The notes under the pieces are model-generated. The model did not search any database and was not told the DNA's origin. It saw only the letters and a program-made list of their open reading frames with translations. Made by a program: the position numbers and the translations under genes. A stretch of 15,737 nucleotides of DNA from Desulfuromonadales bacterium. Its GTDB lineage: Bacteria > Desulfobacterota > Desulfuromonadia > Desulfuromonadales > BM103. The stretch covers positions 1 to 15,737 of the forward strand of contig DAOVNV010000020.1 in NCBI GenBank assembly GCA_030630015.1. The letters run 5' to 3'. This document shows positions 1 to 6,325 of this stretch, piece by piece; position 1 is the stretch's first letter, and every line of letters begins with the position of its first letter.

Positions 1-2030
1 GTGACGATAATCGAGGCCGTCTCCTTGGCGACATCGGTGCCAGTCCCCATAGCCACGCCGATATTGGCCCGACGCAGGGCCGGGGCATCGTTGACGCCGT
101 CTCCTGTGACCGCCGTAAAGTGTCCCCCCTGATTGAGGGCGTCGACGATTTCCAGCTTCTGCATCGGTGTGACCCGTGCGAAGACTCTGGCATTGCGTAC
201 CTGCTCGAGGAAAAGGGCTCCATCCGGCTGATTGCTGTCCAGTTCGGAACCGCTGATCAGCTCCGATTCATTTGAGGCCAGCCCAAGCTCTCTGGCAATA
301 CCGAGGGCGGTCGCCGGGTGATCGCCGGTGACCATAACCACCTTGACCCCGGCCTTGCGGCAGATGGCGATCGAGTCCGGCACCTCGGGGCGCAGCGGAT
401 CGATGAAGCCGACCAGGCCGAGCAGGGTGAGCGGTGGTATCGTCAGGTGGCTCAGGCCGGTAGTGTCCGGTTGGTCGACAAGCCCTTCGGCGACGGCAAG
501 GACCCGGTAGCCGGCCTGTGCCATGCGCAGCGCCTCGCCCTCAACCTCTTGGTAGTCCAGCGGTCGTGAGCCGGATTCCCCCTGCATGTCGTGGCAGAAA
601 TCAAGGACCTGTTCCATGGCTCCCTTGACGATGCAGCGGGTCTGGTCCGTGTGGACCAGACGAGCCGCATAGCGTAATTCTGATTCGAAGGGGATGTCGG
701 CCAGGACGTTCACAGCTAACGCCTCTCCTTCCGGGTCGAGCCCCAGCTTGTGTGCGAATGCGAGCAGGGCGATGTCCATGGTGTCGCCGTTGTGAATCCA
801 TTCGCCAAGGGTGAACTTCAATGAGGCTTCGTTGCAGAGCAGGCCGGCCCTGGCCAGGCGGACAAGTTGGTCCTGTTCAGCTTTTGCAGGTTCTGAACCC
901 TCCTTGGTTGTGACCTTTCCCGTTCCTGCATAGCCTTCGCCAGTCACCGCATAGTTGCGGCCGTCGGGCAGCCACAAATTGCGGACTGTCTGACGATTGA
1001 CCGTCAGGGTACCGGTTTTGTCGCTGGCGATGCAGGTGCAGCTGCCGAGGCCCTCAACAGCCGTCAGACGTCTGACGATGACATTGCGCCGCGCCATGCG
1101 GTTCATGGCAATCGAAAGAGCGACCGTCATGGCGACCGGCAGCCCTTCGGGAATTGACGACACAGCCAGGGCTACAGCCATCAGGAAAACCTCATTGAAC
1201 GGCGTTCCCTGCCAGAAGGCGATGACCCCGAGCAGGGTCACGAAACCGAGGACCAGATAGCTGACCTGTCGTGCGAAACGCTCCATGCGGATCACCAGCG
1301 GTGGTTTGGTCCCGCTAGTACTGGCCACAGCGGCGGCGATATGCCCGACCTCGGTCTGCAGCCCCGTGGCGACAACCACGCCTTGGCCGCGTCCCCGGGC
1401 AACACTGGATCCGGCGAACGCCATGCAGCTTCTTTCGCTTAAAGGGCACTCTTGTGCCGCCGGTTCCGTTTGCTTGGAGACGGCTTGGGACTCTCCGCTC
1501 AGCAATGACTCATCGATCGCCAGGCTGCAGATCTCAAGCAAACGAAGATCGGCCGGAACGCGGGATCCGGATTCGAGTAGAACAATATCACCAGGCACCA
1601 GGTCTTCGGCCGGGATCTCCTGGTGGTTATTGTCGCGGTGGACGCGGCAGGTGGTTTTCAACAGGTTCTGGAGTGCTGCGGCACTTTTTTCTGCTTTCCA
1701 CTCCTGAAAAGTTCCGAGGCCGGCATTCAGCAGAATGACGGCGGCAATAAAGCCGGCGTCGGTCAATTCCCCGATCAACAGGGAGACGACCGCGGCGACG
1801 AGCAGGATGTAAATGAGCGGGCTGAGGAATTGATGCAGAAAAATAAGGCCCGGTCCCGGCGGGGGCTTGGACGGAAGCCGGTTCGCCCCGAACTGGCCTC
1901 TTCGTGCTGCAGCTTCGGTCGTATTGAGCCCCTTGGTGGAACTGCCGAGCTGTTGCAGGGCCGCTTCTGCCTCCAGAGTGTGCCAGGCAACACCTTTGTT
2001 TTCTGAATCTATGTTCATCCCAGCCATCAT
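1..2030 (-). CDS. P2-type (SERCA-like) cation-transporting ATPase, 3' end cut by window
   Basis: Inner-membrane P-type ATPase that uses ATP to move a cation, probably Ca2+. The frame is open from the start to the window edge: 676 codons, with roughly the last 200 residues (membrane helices 5-10) missing. Visible in order: N-terminal cation-ATPase domain; actuator motif SGES (178-181, where TGES is usual); helix-4 motif IPEGLP (293-298), as in SERCA/PMR1 pumps; phosphorylation motif DKTGT (Asp337); nucleotide-domain KGA (Lys469); hinge motif TGDGVNDAP (Asp644). IPEGLP points away from heavy-metal (CPC) pumps and towards Ca2+/Mn2+-type pumps, but the helix-5/6 residues that set specificity lie outside the window. 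Three in-frame ATGs exist at 2030, 2027 and 2018. AAGGGG lies 3 nt before the first and 6 nt before the second, so 2027 is equally possible. Divergent from folK. Family confident, ion inferred. Confidence 0.93.
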   Translation of the reverse strand, partial: MMAGMNIDSENKGVAWHTLEAEAALQQLGSSTKGLNTTEAAARRGQFGANRLPSKPPPGPGLIFLHQFLSPLIYILLVAAVVSLLIGELTDAGFIAAVILLNAGLGTFQEWKAEKSAAALQNLLKTTCRVHRDNNHQEIPAEDLVPGDIVLLESGSRVPADLRLLEICSLAIDESLLSGESQAVSKQTEPAAQECPLSERSCMAFAGSSVARGRGQGVVVATGLQTEVGHIAAAVASTSGTKPPLVIRMERFARQVSYLVLGFVTLLGVIAFWQGTPFNEVFLMAVALAVSSIPEGLPVAMTVALSIAMNRMARRNVIVRRLTAVEGLGSCTCIASDKTGTLTVNRQTVRNLWLPDGRNYAVTGEGYAGTGKVTTKEGSEPAKAEQDQLVRLARAGLLCNEASLKFTLGEWIHNGDTMDIALLAFAHKLGLDPEGEALAVNVLADIPFESELRYAARLVHTDQTRCIVKGAMEQVLDFCHDMQGESGSRPLDYQEVEGEALRMAQAGYRVLAVAEGLVDQPDTTGLSHLTIPPLTLLGLVGFIDPLRPEVPDSIAICRKAGVKVVMVTGDHPATALGIARELGLASNESELISGSELDSNQPDGALFLEQVRNARVFARVTPMQKLEIVDALNQGGHFTAVTGDGVNDAPALRRANIGVAMGTGTDVAKETASIIV

Positions 2031-2081
2031 GTGCCCCTTCAGGAAATGGACGATGAACCCATCATCTGGATGCCGGCTTAC

Positions 2082-2110
2082 ATTATAGCAGTTTCCGTGC
2101 TGATTTCTGG
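2082..2110 (-). promoter_or_regulatory. Probable extended -10 promoter of the P-type ATPase gene
   Basis: On the minus strand a perfect TATAAT (2087-2082) is preceded by TGC, giving an extended -10 (TGnTATAAT) that can work without a good -35. The hexamer 17 nt upstream (CCAGAA) is poor. It lies about 50 nt ahead of the ATPase start. Confidence 0.5.
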
Positions 2111-2129
2111 CCGTGGCAGTCGACCGATG

Positions 2130-2158
2130 TTGACGCTTCAGCCAGGTCTGTGTTTAAA
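2130..2158 (+). promoter_or_regulatory. Probable sigma-70 promoter of the folK operon
   Basis: TTGACG (2130-2135) and TTTAAA (2153-2158) are separated by exactly 17 nt, close to sigma-70 consensus, and lie about 85 nt upstream of the folK start. The leader 2159-2244 holds one short overlapping reading frame beginning at ATG 2178; nothing else is recognised there. Confidence 0.5.
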
Positions 2159-2244
2159 TTCGCGGGAGCGGTAGCTTATGAAAAGGGGCGCAGTTTCCTG
2201 GAAGACGGACCGTAGCGAAACAGTGAACGTGAGGTCGACCAAGG

Positions 2245-2742
2245 ATGGCCATAGCATACCTGGGATTGGGCAGTAATCTGGGAAACCGTCTGGCCTTTAT
2301 GCGGGGTGGGCGGAATGCCTTGTGTGCCCGTCCCGAGATTGAACTTGAAGGTTCGTCGGGGGTTTACGAGACCGAACCACAGGGGGGGGCGCCTGACAGC
2401 CCGACGTTCCTGAATGCCGTGCTGGCTGTCAGGACAAGCCTTTCGCCGGGGGATCTCCTCGCTGCCTGTCGGGCCGTGGAAGACGAATTCGGCCGGGTTC
2501 GCCCTGGCGAATGGACCCCGCGGACTCTGGATATTGATGTCCTGCTGTATGATGACCGCATCGTTGCTGGGGAGGATTTGCAGATCCCCCATCCGCGTCT
2601 GCATGAGCGGCCGTTTGTGCTGGTCCCACTTGCCGAGATCGCTCCGGACTGTTTGCACCCGCAGCTGCATGAGACTATCAGCGCTCTGACCAAGAACTGT
2701 GCCGCCGGCAAGGCTGTCGAACTGCTGCGCGCTACCTGGTAA
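2245..2742 (+). CDS. folK: 2-amino-4-hydroxy-6-hydroxymethyldihydropteridine pyrophosphokinase (HPPK)
   Basis: Cytoplasmic folate-synthesis enzyme that transfers pyrophosphate from ATP to 6-hydroxymethyl-dihydropterin, making the substrate of dihydropteroate synthase. The 165-residue length is normal for a monofunctional HPPK. Visible signatures are the N-terminal GLGSNLGNR (7-15), the metal/ATP-binding PRTLDIDVLLY with Arg93, Asp96 and Asp98, and HPRLHERPFVLVPL (116-129). The ATG at 2245 has GAGGT 9 nt upstream. The next gene begins 8 nt after the stop, so the two are probably co-transcribed and translationally coupled. Confidence 0.96.
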   Translation: MAIAYLGLGSNLGNRLAFMRGGRNALCARPEIELEGSSGVYETEPQGGAPDSPTFLNAVLAVRTSLSPGDLLAACRAVEDEFGRVRPGEWTPRTLDIDVLLYDDRIVAGEDLQIPHPRLHERPFVLVPLAEIAPDCLHPQLHETISALTKNCAAGKAVELLRATW

Positions 2743-2750
2743 TTTATTTT

Positions 2751-3008
2751 ATGTTTGTTCGTCCCCTAATCTGGCTTCTTGTGGGTTTTCTGGTGTACAC
2801 CGTTTATCAGGCTTTGCGGCGCGCGCTGAATGCACCCAAAAGCCCTCCGCCCGAGAAAACCTCTCGTGGCGAGGAAATGGTCAAGGATCCCCAGTGCGGC
2901 ACCTACTTACCAAAATCCGATGCTTACCCGGCCCAGATAGACGGCCGGACCGTCTATTTCTGCTCACCTAAATGTCAATCAGCCTTTCAGAACAAGAAAC
3001 AGGCTTGA
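2751..3008 (+). CDS. Small membrane-anchored YHS/TRASH-like protein
   Basis: An 85-residue protein with one N-terminal membrane segment (about residues 4-20), a basic Pro-rich linker and a C-terminal metal-binding-like module. The module has DPQCG (46-50) and YFCSPKC (69-75), so three cysteines (49, 71, 75) in the arrangement DPxCG...yFCSxxC typical of YHS/TRASH domains. Such domains bind metal ions, but the role of this single-pass form is not known to me. The orientation of the module is not settled by the sequence. There is no clear Shine-Dalgarno before ATG 2751; proximity to the folK stop suggests coupling. ATG 2878 would give only the soluble module but would discard a clear membrane helix. 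Sits between folK and the transaldolase. Confidence 0.82.
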   Translation: MFVRPLIWLLVGFLVYTVYQALRRALNAPKSPPPEKTSRGEEMVKDPQCGTYLPKSDAYPAQIDGRTVYFCSPKCQSAFQNKKQA

Positions 3009-3024
3009 TGCAAGGAGTTGCAAC

Positions 3025-3675
3025 GTGAAATTTTTTATCGATACCGCCGATGTTGACGAGATTCGTGCCGCCGGCGAACTGGGCCTGGTTGATGGTGTAA
3101 CCACCAACCCCTCGCTGGTTGCCAAAAGCGGCCGGGATTTCCACGAGGTGCTCGAAGAGATCATTTCCCTGGTCGATGGACCCATTTCGGCCGAGGTCGT
3201 TGCCACCGATGCGGAGGGGATGCTGCGCGAAGCTGCAGTGTTGGCGGCGTTAGCGCCGGAAAAGATCGTCATCAAGGTTCCCATGACTGATGAAGGGCTT
3301 AAGGCAACCAAGGCCCTTTCCGATCAGGGGATCAAGACCAATGTCACCCTGGTTTTTTCACCTCTGCAGGCATTGCTGGCGGCCAAGGCGGGAGCGACCT
3401 ACGTTTCTCCCTTTGTCGGCCGTCTTGATGATATCGGACATTCCGGTATGGAGATCGTCGAGCAGATTAGTGCGATTTTTGACAATTACGGCTACACGAC
3501 CGAGATCATCGTGGCTTCCGTGCGAGGACCGCAACATGTCCTGGAGGCCGGTTTGATCGGCGCCGACATCTGCACGATCCCTTACAGTGTCATGCTGCAG
3601 TTGACCCGGCATCCGCTGACTGATATCGGGCTGGAGAAGTTCCTGGCGGATTGGCAGAAGCATCAGGAAAAATAG
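3025..3675 (+). CDS. tal: Short transaldolase (TalC/Fsa-like family)
   Basis: Cytoplasmic class I aldolase-fold enzyme of 216 residues, the short decameric subfamily shared by bacterial transaldolases and fructose-6-phosphate aldolase. It interconverts sedoheptulose-7-P + glyceraldehyde-3-P with erythrose-4-P + fructose-6-P in the pentose phosphate pathway. Visible: FIDTADVDEI at the N-terminus (Asp6), TTNPS (Asn28), and Schiff-base Lys84 in IKVPMT. Two residues argue for transaldolase over Fsa: Glu57 in SAEV, where E. coli FsaA has Gln59, and Phe130 in SPFVGR, where FsaA has Tyr131. Start is GTG 3025 with AAGGAG (3012-3017) 7 nt upstream; 16 nt follow the YHS-protein stop, so it is in the same operon. 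Confidence 0.94.
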   Translation: MKFFIDTADVDEIRAAGELGLVDGVTTNPSLVAKSGRDFHEVLEEIISLVDGPISAEVVATDAEGMLREAAVLAALAPEKIVIKVPMTDEGLKATKALSDQGIKTNVTLVFSPLQALLAAKAGATYVSPFVGRLDDIGHSGMEIVEQISAIFDNYGYTTEIIVASVRGPQHVLEAGLIGADICTIPYSVMLQLTRHPLTDIGLEKFLADWQKHQEK

Positions 3676-3696
3676 CTGTAAGTTTTAAGCTGTAAG
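3674..3696 (+). repeat. Short direct repeat AGCTGTAAG x2
   Basis: AGCTGTAAG occurs at 3674-3682 and 3688-3696, beginning on the last bases of the transaldolase gene and lying just before the terminator. No function is assigned; it may be slipped-strand debris. Confidence 0.6.
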
Positions 3697-3718
3697 CTAT
3701 AAATGGATGTGCGAAAAT

Positions 3719-3753
3719 AAAACGGGGACAGAATTAAACTCTGTCCCCGTTTT
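3719..3753. terminator. Bidirectional intrinsic terminator between convergent operons
   Basis: A perfect 14-bp inverted repeat (3719-3732 with 3740-3753; core CGGGGACAGA/TCTGTCCCCG) has a 7-nt loop and carries TTTT on the plus side and TTTT on the minus side. It lies between the plus-strand transaldolase stop (3675) and the minus-strand exported-protein stop (3768), so it can serve both. Its GGGGACAGAATT core recurs inverted at 6253-6264. Confidence 0.85.
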
Positions 3754-3767
3754 CCCTTGTGCCTTTG

Positions 3768-4400
3768 TCAGTTTTTTGCCGGGCGGATGATTGCGGAATC
3801 GAGCATCTCCTGCATTTCTCTGAGGGTCCCGGGCGCTTTGCTGCGATCAGTGTAGTAGAGAAAAAACCACTGATCACCGGCAAACCCGATCACGCCTAGA
3901 AAATAGACCAGTTGCTGGTGTTGCATGTAGTTCGCGGCCAGCAGGAATGCGTCTTTGGCTCCACGAACTTTCATTGGCGAGATGTCCCAATCGACGTCGG
4001 AAACCCCTTCCTCGCCTTCCAGGCTTTGCACTGCATATTTCGCAGAATTGCGCAGGGTTTTCGTGTTTGGCGGTTTCTCGCCGGGATTGAGCGGGCTGAA
4101 GTCGATGTCGAGATGGGCGCCGCCAATCTCGTGGTAGAGGATCGCCTCATTGGCTGCCAGGCGCTTGCGGGCCGCCTGCCGAAGTTGCTCTTGCGTCGGA
4201 TCTGCACCCTGGGCTTCCGCTTCATGTGCAATATGCTCTGCAGTGTGTTCCACCAGGGCTGCGGGGGGCTCAAGATAGAGGGCCCAGCCGTCCTGAATGG
4301 AAATTTCCAGTACGAGTCCTCTACCAACATCTAATGTTTCGGCGAAAGCGGCACCGGTCATCAATACGAATACAATGGTTGTGAGTAACAGACGGTTCAT
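3768..4400 (-). CDS. Exported protein of unknown function, coupled to the permease
   Basis: I do not recognise this family. The 210-residue product starts with a clear signal peptide (MNRLLLTTIVFVLMTGAAFA, then ET), so it should be periplasmic; no lipobox is visible. The mature part has an Ala/Glu-rich helical stretch (about 45-85), then a mixed region ending in an aromatic strand-like segment with YFLGVIGF and WFFLYYTD. An overall resemblance to PsbP/DcrB-like small domains is possible but unproven. There is no cysteine in the mature part. ATG 4400 is chosen because AGGAG ends 6 nt upstream; an in-frame TTG at 4406 touches that site and is unlikely. Only 2 nt separate it from the permease stop, so translation is almost certainly coupled and it probably assists metal handling by the permease. 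Confidence 0.85.
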   Translation of the reverse strand: MNRLLLTTIVFVLMTGAAFAETLDVGRGLVLEISIQDGWALYLEPPAALVEHTAEHIAHEAEAQGADPTQEQLRQAARKRLAANEAILYHEIGGAHLDIDFSPLNPGEKPPNTKTLRNSAKYAVQSLEGEEGVSDVDWDISPMKVRGAKDAFLLAANYMQHQQLVYFLGVIGFAGDQWFFLYYTDRSKAPGTLREMQEMLDSAIIRPAKN

Positions 4401-4402
4401 GA

Positions 4403-5488
4403 TCAACTCCTCTCGTTATGATGCGGGAGTGTTTCCCTGGTCAGAAAGGCCCTGAAGATCAAGCCGAGCAGGACCATGGCGCACAGGACCCCCCACCATT
4501 CCGTGCCCTCGTCTGTTGCCTGGCTGAGCCAGCGGGTGATGTCAAGGTCGGCCCAATCGTAAAGCTGGTTGACCATCCAACCGAAAGCGACGGAGCAGAC
4601 CGTGATGACGGCCAGGTAAATTATGGTGGCGGCACGTCCCCAGTGGCGTGCGATCACGGTGATCGTTGCGGCATTGGTTGCCGGACCGGCGAGCAGAAAG
4701 ACCAGTGCCGCACCGGGTGAAAGGCCCTTCAGAACCAGGGAAGCCGCAATCGGTGTGGATGCGCTGGCACACATGTAGAGCGGCACGCTGACCAGCAGCA
4801 TGATCAGCAGCGAGCTGTTCTGATGCTCAAAAATGCTGGCCAAAAGTCCGTCTGGAACCAGCGCCGAGATGGCGCCGGCAAGGCCAACGCCGAGCAGCAG
4901 CCAACCGCCGATATCCTTGAGCAGGTCGGTGAACGCATAATTCAGGCCTGAGCCGATTTTTGCAGCCAAGGTCTCCGTTTTCTGCGGCGGGGAACTCCCG
5001 CCTTCCTTGCTCGGTCAGCCGCATCCAGCCTGGTCCGGCTGTGTCCTTGTCTTCTCCAGTGCCTCCTCGGGCAGAAGATTGATTAGAATGCCGGTCAGCG
5101 TCGCCGTAACAAAGGCGGCGATCGGTCGGATCACGGTCATTACCGGGTCGAGAAGAGCCCAGGTGATGGCGATCGAATCGACGCCCGATTCAGGGGTGGA
5201 CACCAGGAATGCTGCGGAAGCTCCGCGACTTGCACCCTGCTGGCGCAGACCGACAGCGGCCGGAATGACGCCGCAGGAGCAGAGCGGCATAGGGATGCCG
5301 AGCAGTGATGCCTTGATGACCGCGCCGGTGGTTCGGCGGCCCAGGTGCCTGGCAACCAGCTCCTGCGGGATCAGGGCCTTGAGCAACCCGGCGGCCAGGA
5401 ATCCGAACAGGATAAAGGGGGCTGCTTCGGCCAGGATCTGCCAGGCTTCCCGAAGTATGGCAAGAAAGATATCCATTATGGTATTCAT
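4403..5488 (-). CDS. SO_0444/YraQ-like metal-efflux permease, probable selenoprotein (Sec158)
   Basis: Polytopic inner-membrane permease of 361 residues if the single in-frame TGA (5017-5015) is read as selenocysteine. The N-terminal half (1-157) carries the family motif PLCSCGVIP (68-76; Cys70, Cys72) and STPESGVDS (97-105). The C-terminal half carries MCASASTPIAA (Cys240 within) and AGPATNAAT. These halves form one continuous protein in SO_0444-type Cu/Zn efflux transporters and in the wider YraQ/ArsP (DUF318) superfamily. The TGA falls in the hydrophilic linker between the halves, giving Cys156-Gly-Sec158, where relatives have Cys/His-rich stretches. The frame stays open on both sides with no shift. 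The downstream half has no ATG before its internal helices; its first possible start is TTG 4969 without a convincing ribosome site. Start ATG 5488 has AGG 4 nt upstream; TTG 5587 would add a non-family tail. The alternative is a nonsense mutation or sequencing error. Confidence 0.8.
4986..5017 (-). promoter_or_regulatory. Candidate bacterial SECIS element following the in-frame UGA
   Basis: After UGA (5017-5015) come 12 nt, then a perfect 6-bp stem GGCGGG (5002-4997) / CCCGCC (4991-4986) closing a 5-nt loop AGUUC. The loop G and U lie 20 and 21 nt after the UGA. From memory this equals the position of the essential loop G23-U24 of the E. coli fdhF SECIS (UGA counted as 1-3). The bulged U of fdhF is not present, but bSECIS elements vary there. 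It would be read by SelB with GTP and Sec-tRNA. Confidence 0.7.
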
Positions 5489-5604
5489 TATACCTGAATT
5501 CGTGGATAAGCGACGGATCGGGAGTGAAAGTTGTTTGGCTGGACAGTTGCTAAAACTTGGGTAAGCTTTTGTTGATTGTTTTGACAATGAAAGGATAGCA
5601 CGAA

Positions 5605-6099
5605 ATGCAATTATATCTCATGCAGCATGGCCTGGCTCTTTCCGAACAGGAAGACGCCGAACGTCCGCTCAGCCCGGGCGGAGTTGAACAGATTCAGGAT
5701 GCCGCCGCCGGCATGAAGCAATTGAGGCTTGCTTTCGATCTGATCATCTCCAGCCCGAAACGGCGGGCTCATCAGACGGCAGCCCTGGTCGCGGAAGCAG
5801 TCAGATATCCCTATAGTGACATCCTGGTCAGCGACAGCCTGCTTCCGCAAGCAGATCCTAAGGATATCCTTGAACTGCTGGTTGTCGAGCCGTCACAGAG
5901 TCATATCCTGATCGTCGGACATCAACCTTGCCTCGGACGGTTTGCCAGCTTGCTTCTCGGTGGCGGTGGAGTGACTATTGAAAATGCCGGTCTTTCTGCG
6001 TTTGCTTACGATAAAGAGAAGGCGTTTTCCACGCTGAATTTCCTTTTGACGGCAGACCAACTTGCCAGGTTCAGGCCGGGCCGGGCCTCTGACTTTTAG
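5605..6099 (+). CDS. sixA: Phosphohistidine phosphatase SixA
   Basis: Histidine-phosphatase-superfamily enzyme that in E. coli removes phosphate from histidine phosphocarriers (ArcB HPt domain, nitrogen PTS). The 164-residue length fits SixA. Visible: N-terminal LYLMQHGLA, with catalytic His8 in QHG where classic members have RHG (Gln is common in this subfamily); SSPKRRAHQTA (49-59, phosphate-binding Arg); and second catalytic His106 in VGHQP. ATG 5605 has AAAGGA about 9 nt upstream. It is divergent from the permease gene, separated by 116 nt, and is monocistronic because a terminator follows. Confidence 0.93.
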   Translation: MQLYLMQHGLALSEQEDAERPLSPGGVEQIQDAAAGMKQLRLAFDLIISSPKRRAHQTAALVAEAVRYPYSDILVSDSLLPQADPKDILELLVVEPSQSHILIVGHQPCLGRFASLLLGGGGVTIENAGLSAFAYDKEKAFSTLNFLLTADQLARFRPGRASDF

Positions 6100-6137
6100 A
6101 TACGGTTTGAGACAGTTCGAAAATCAGCGCCCAAAAG

Positions 6138-6164
6138 AACCGCTTTCATAAGGCGGTTTTTTTT
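6138..6164 (+). terminator. Intrinsic terminator after sixA
   Basis: AACCGC (6138-6143) pairs with GCGGTT (6153-6158), extended by TT/AA with one bulged G and a TCAT loop; eight T follow from 6157. It lies 39 nt after the sixA stop. Confidence 0.85.
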
Positions 6165-6219
6165 GTGTCCGGCCGTAGAGTGAAAATCAAATAGTGTTTT
6201 ATTTATGGGCAGTTTTGTT

Positions 6220-6247
6220 TTGTTTTTATAAATTTTTGGTGTATAAA
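6220..6247 (+). promoter_or_regulatory. Candidate promoter of the DUF1302 operon
   Basis: Within an AT-rich stretch, TTGTTT (6220-6225) and TATAAA (6242-6247) are spaced 16 nt apart, about 80 nt before the DUF1302 start. The rest of 6165-6325 is a 5' leader that includes an AATTCTGTCCCC repeat copy at 6253-6264. Confidence 0.4.
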
Positions 6248-6252
6248 GGAAC

Positions 6253-6264
6253 AATTCTGTCCCC
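6253..6264 (-). repeat. Inverted copy of the GGGGACAGAATT motif
   Basis: AATTCTGTCCCC here is the exact reverse complement of GGGGACAGAATT at 3724-3735 in the terminator. There is no matching arm nearby, so it is a half-element. Similar GGGGACAG palindromes are familiar as dispersed REP-like repeats in proteobacteria; assignment to such a family is inference. Confidence 0.5.
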
Positions 6265-6325
6265 TTGAGCGGGGGCTTGGGTGGATGCCTTGTTTTGCAG
6301 GGCGTTAACTGTGTCTGGAGGCGTT

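Noticed and set aside
452..801. Short reading frames on both strands inside the P-type ATPase region
   Set aside because: They are out of frame with a continuous, fully motif-supported ATPase reading frame.
2178..2276. Leader reading frame (32 codons) overlapping the folK start
   Set aside because: It has GGGAG about 9 nt upstream and overlaps folK out of frame, but no conserved feature, attenuator hairpin or biased residues support a real leader peptide.
3754..3770. TGA stop of the exported protein as a second selenocysteine codon
   Set aside because: The frame beyond it encodes nothing recognisable and the only nearby hairpin is the terminator, too far and without a suitable GU loop. Other TGA stops (YHS protein, DUF1329, RND) likewise have no suitable element.
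4403..5587. Two separate permease genes (5587-5015 and 4969-4403), or a frameshifted gene
   Set aside because: Both halves are in the same frame with only a TGA between them. The second lacks a plausible start (TTG without a good ribosome site), and the TTG at 5587 of the first adds a non-family N-terminus. A nonsense mutation remains possible but explains the hairpin less well.
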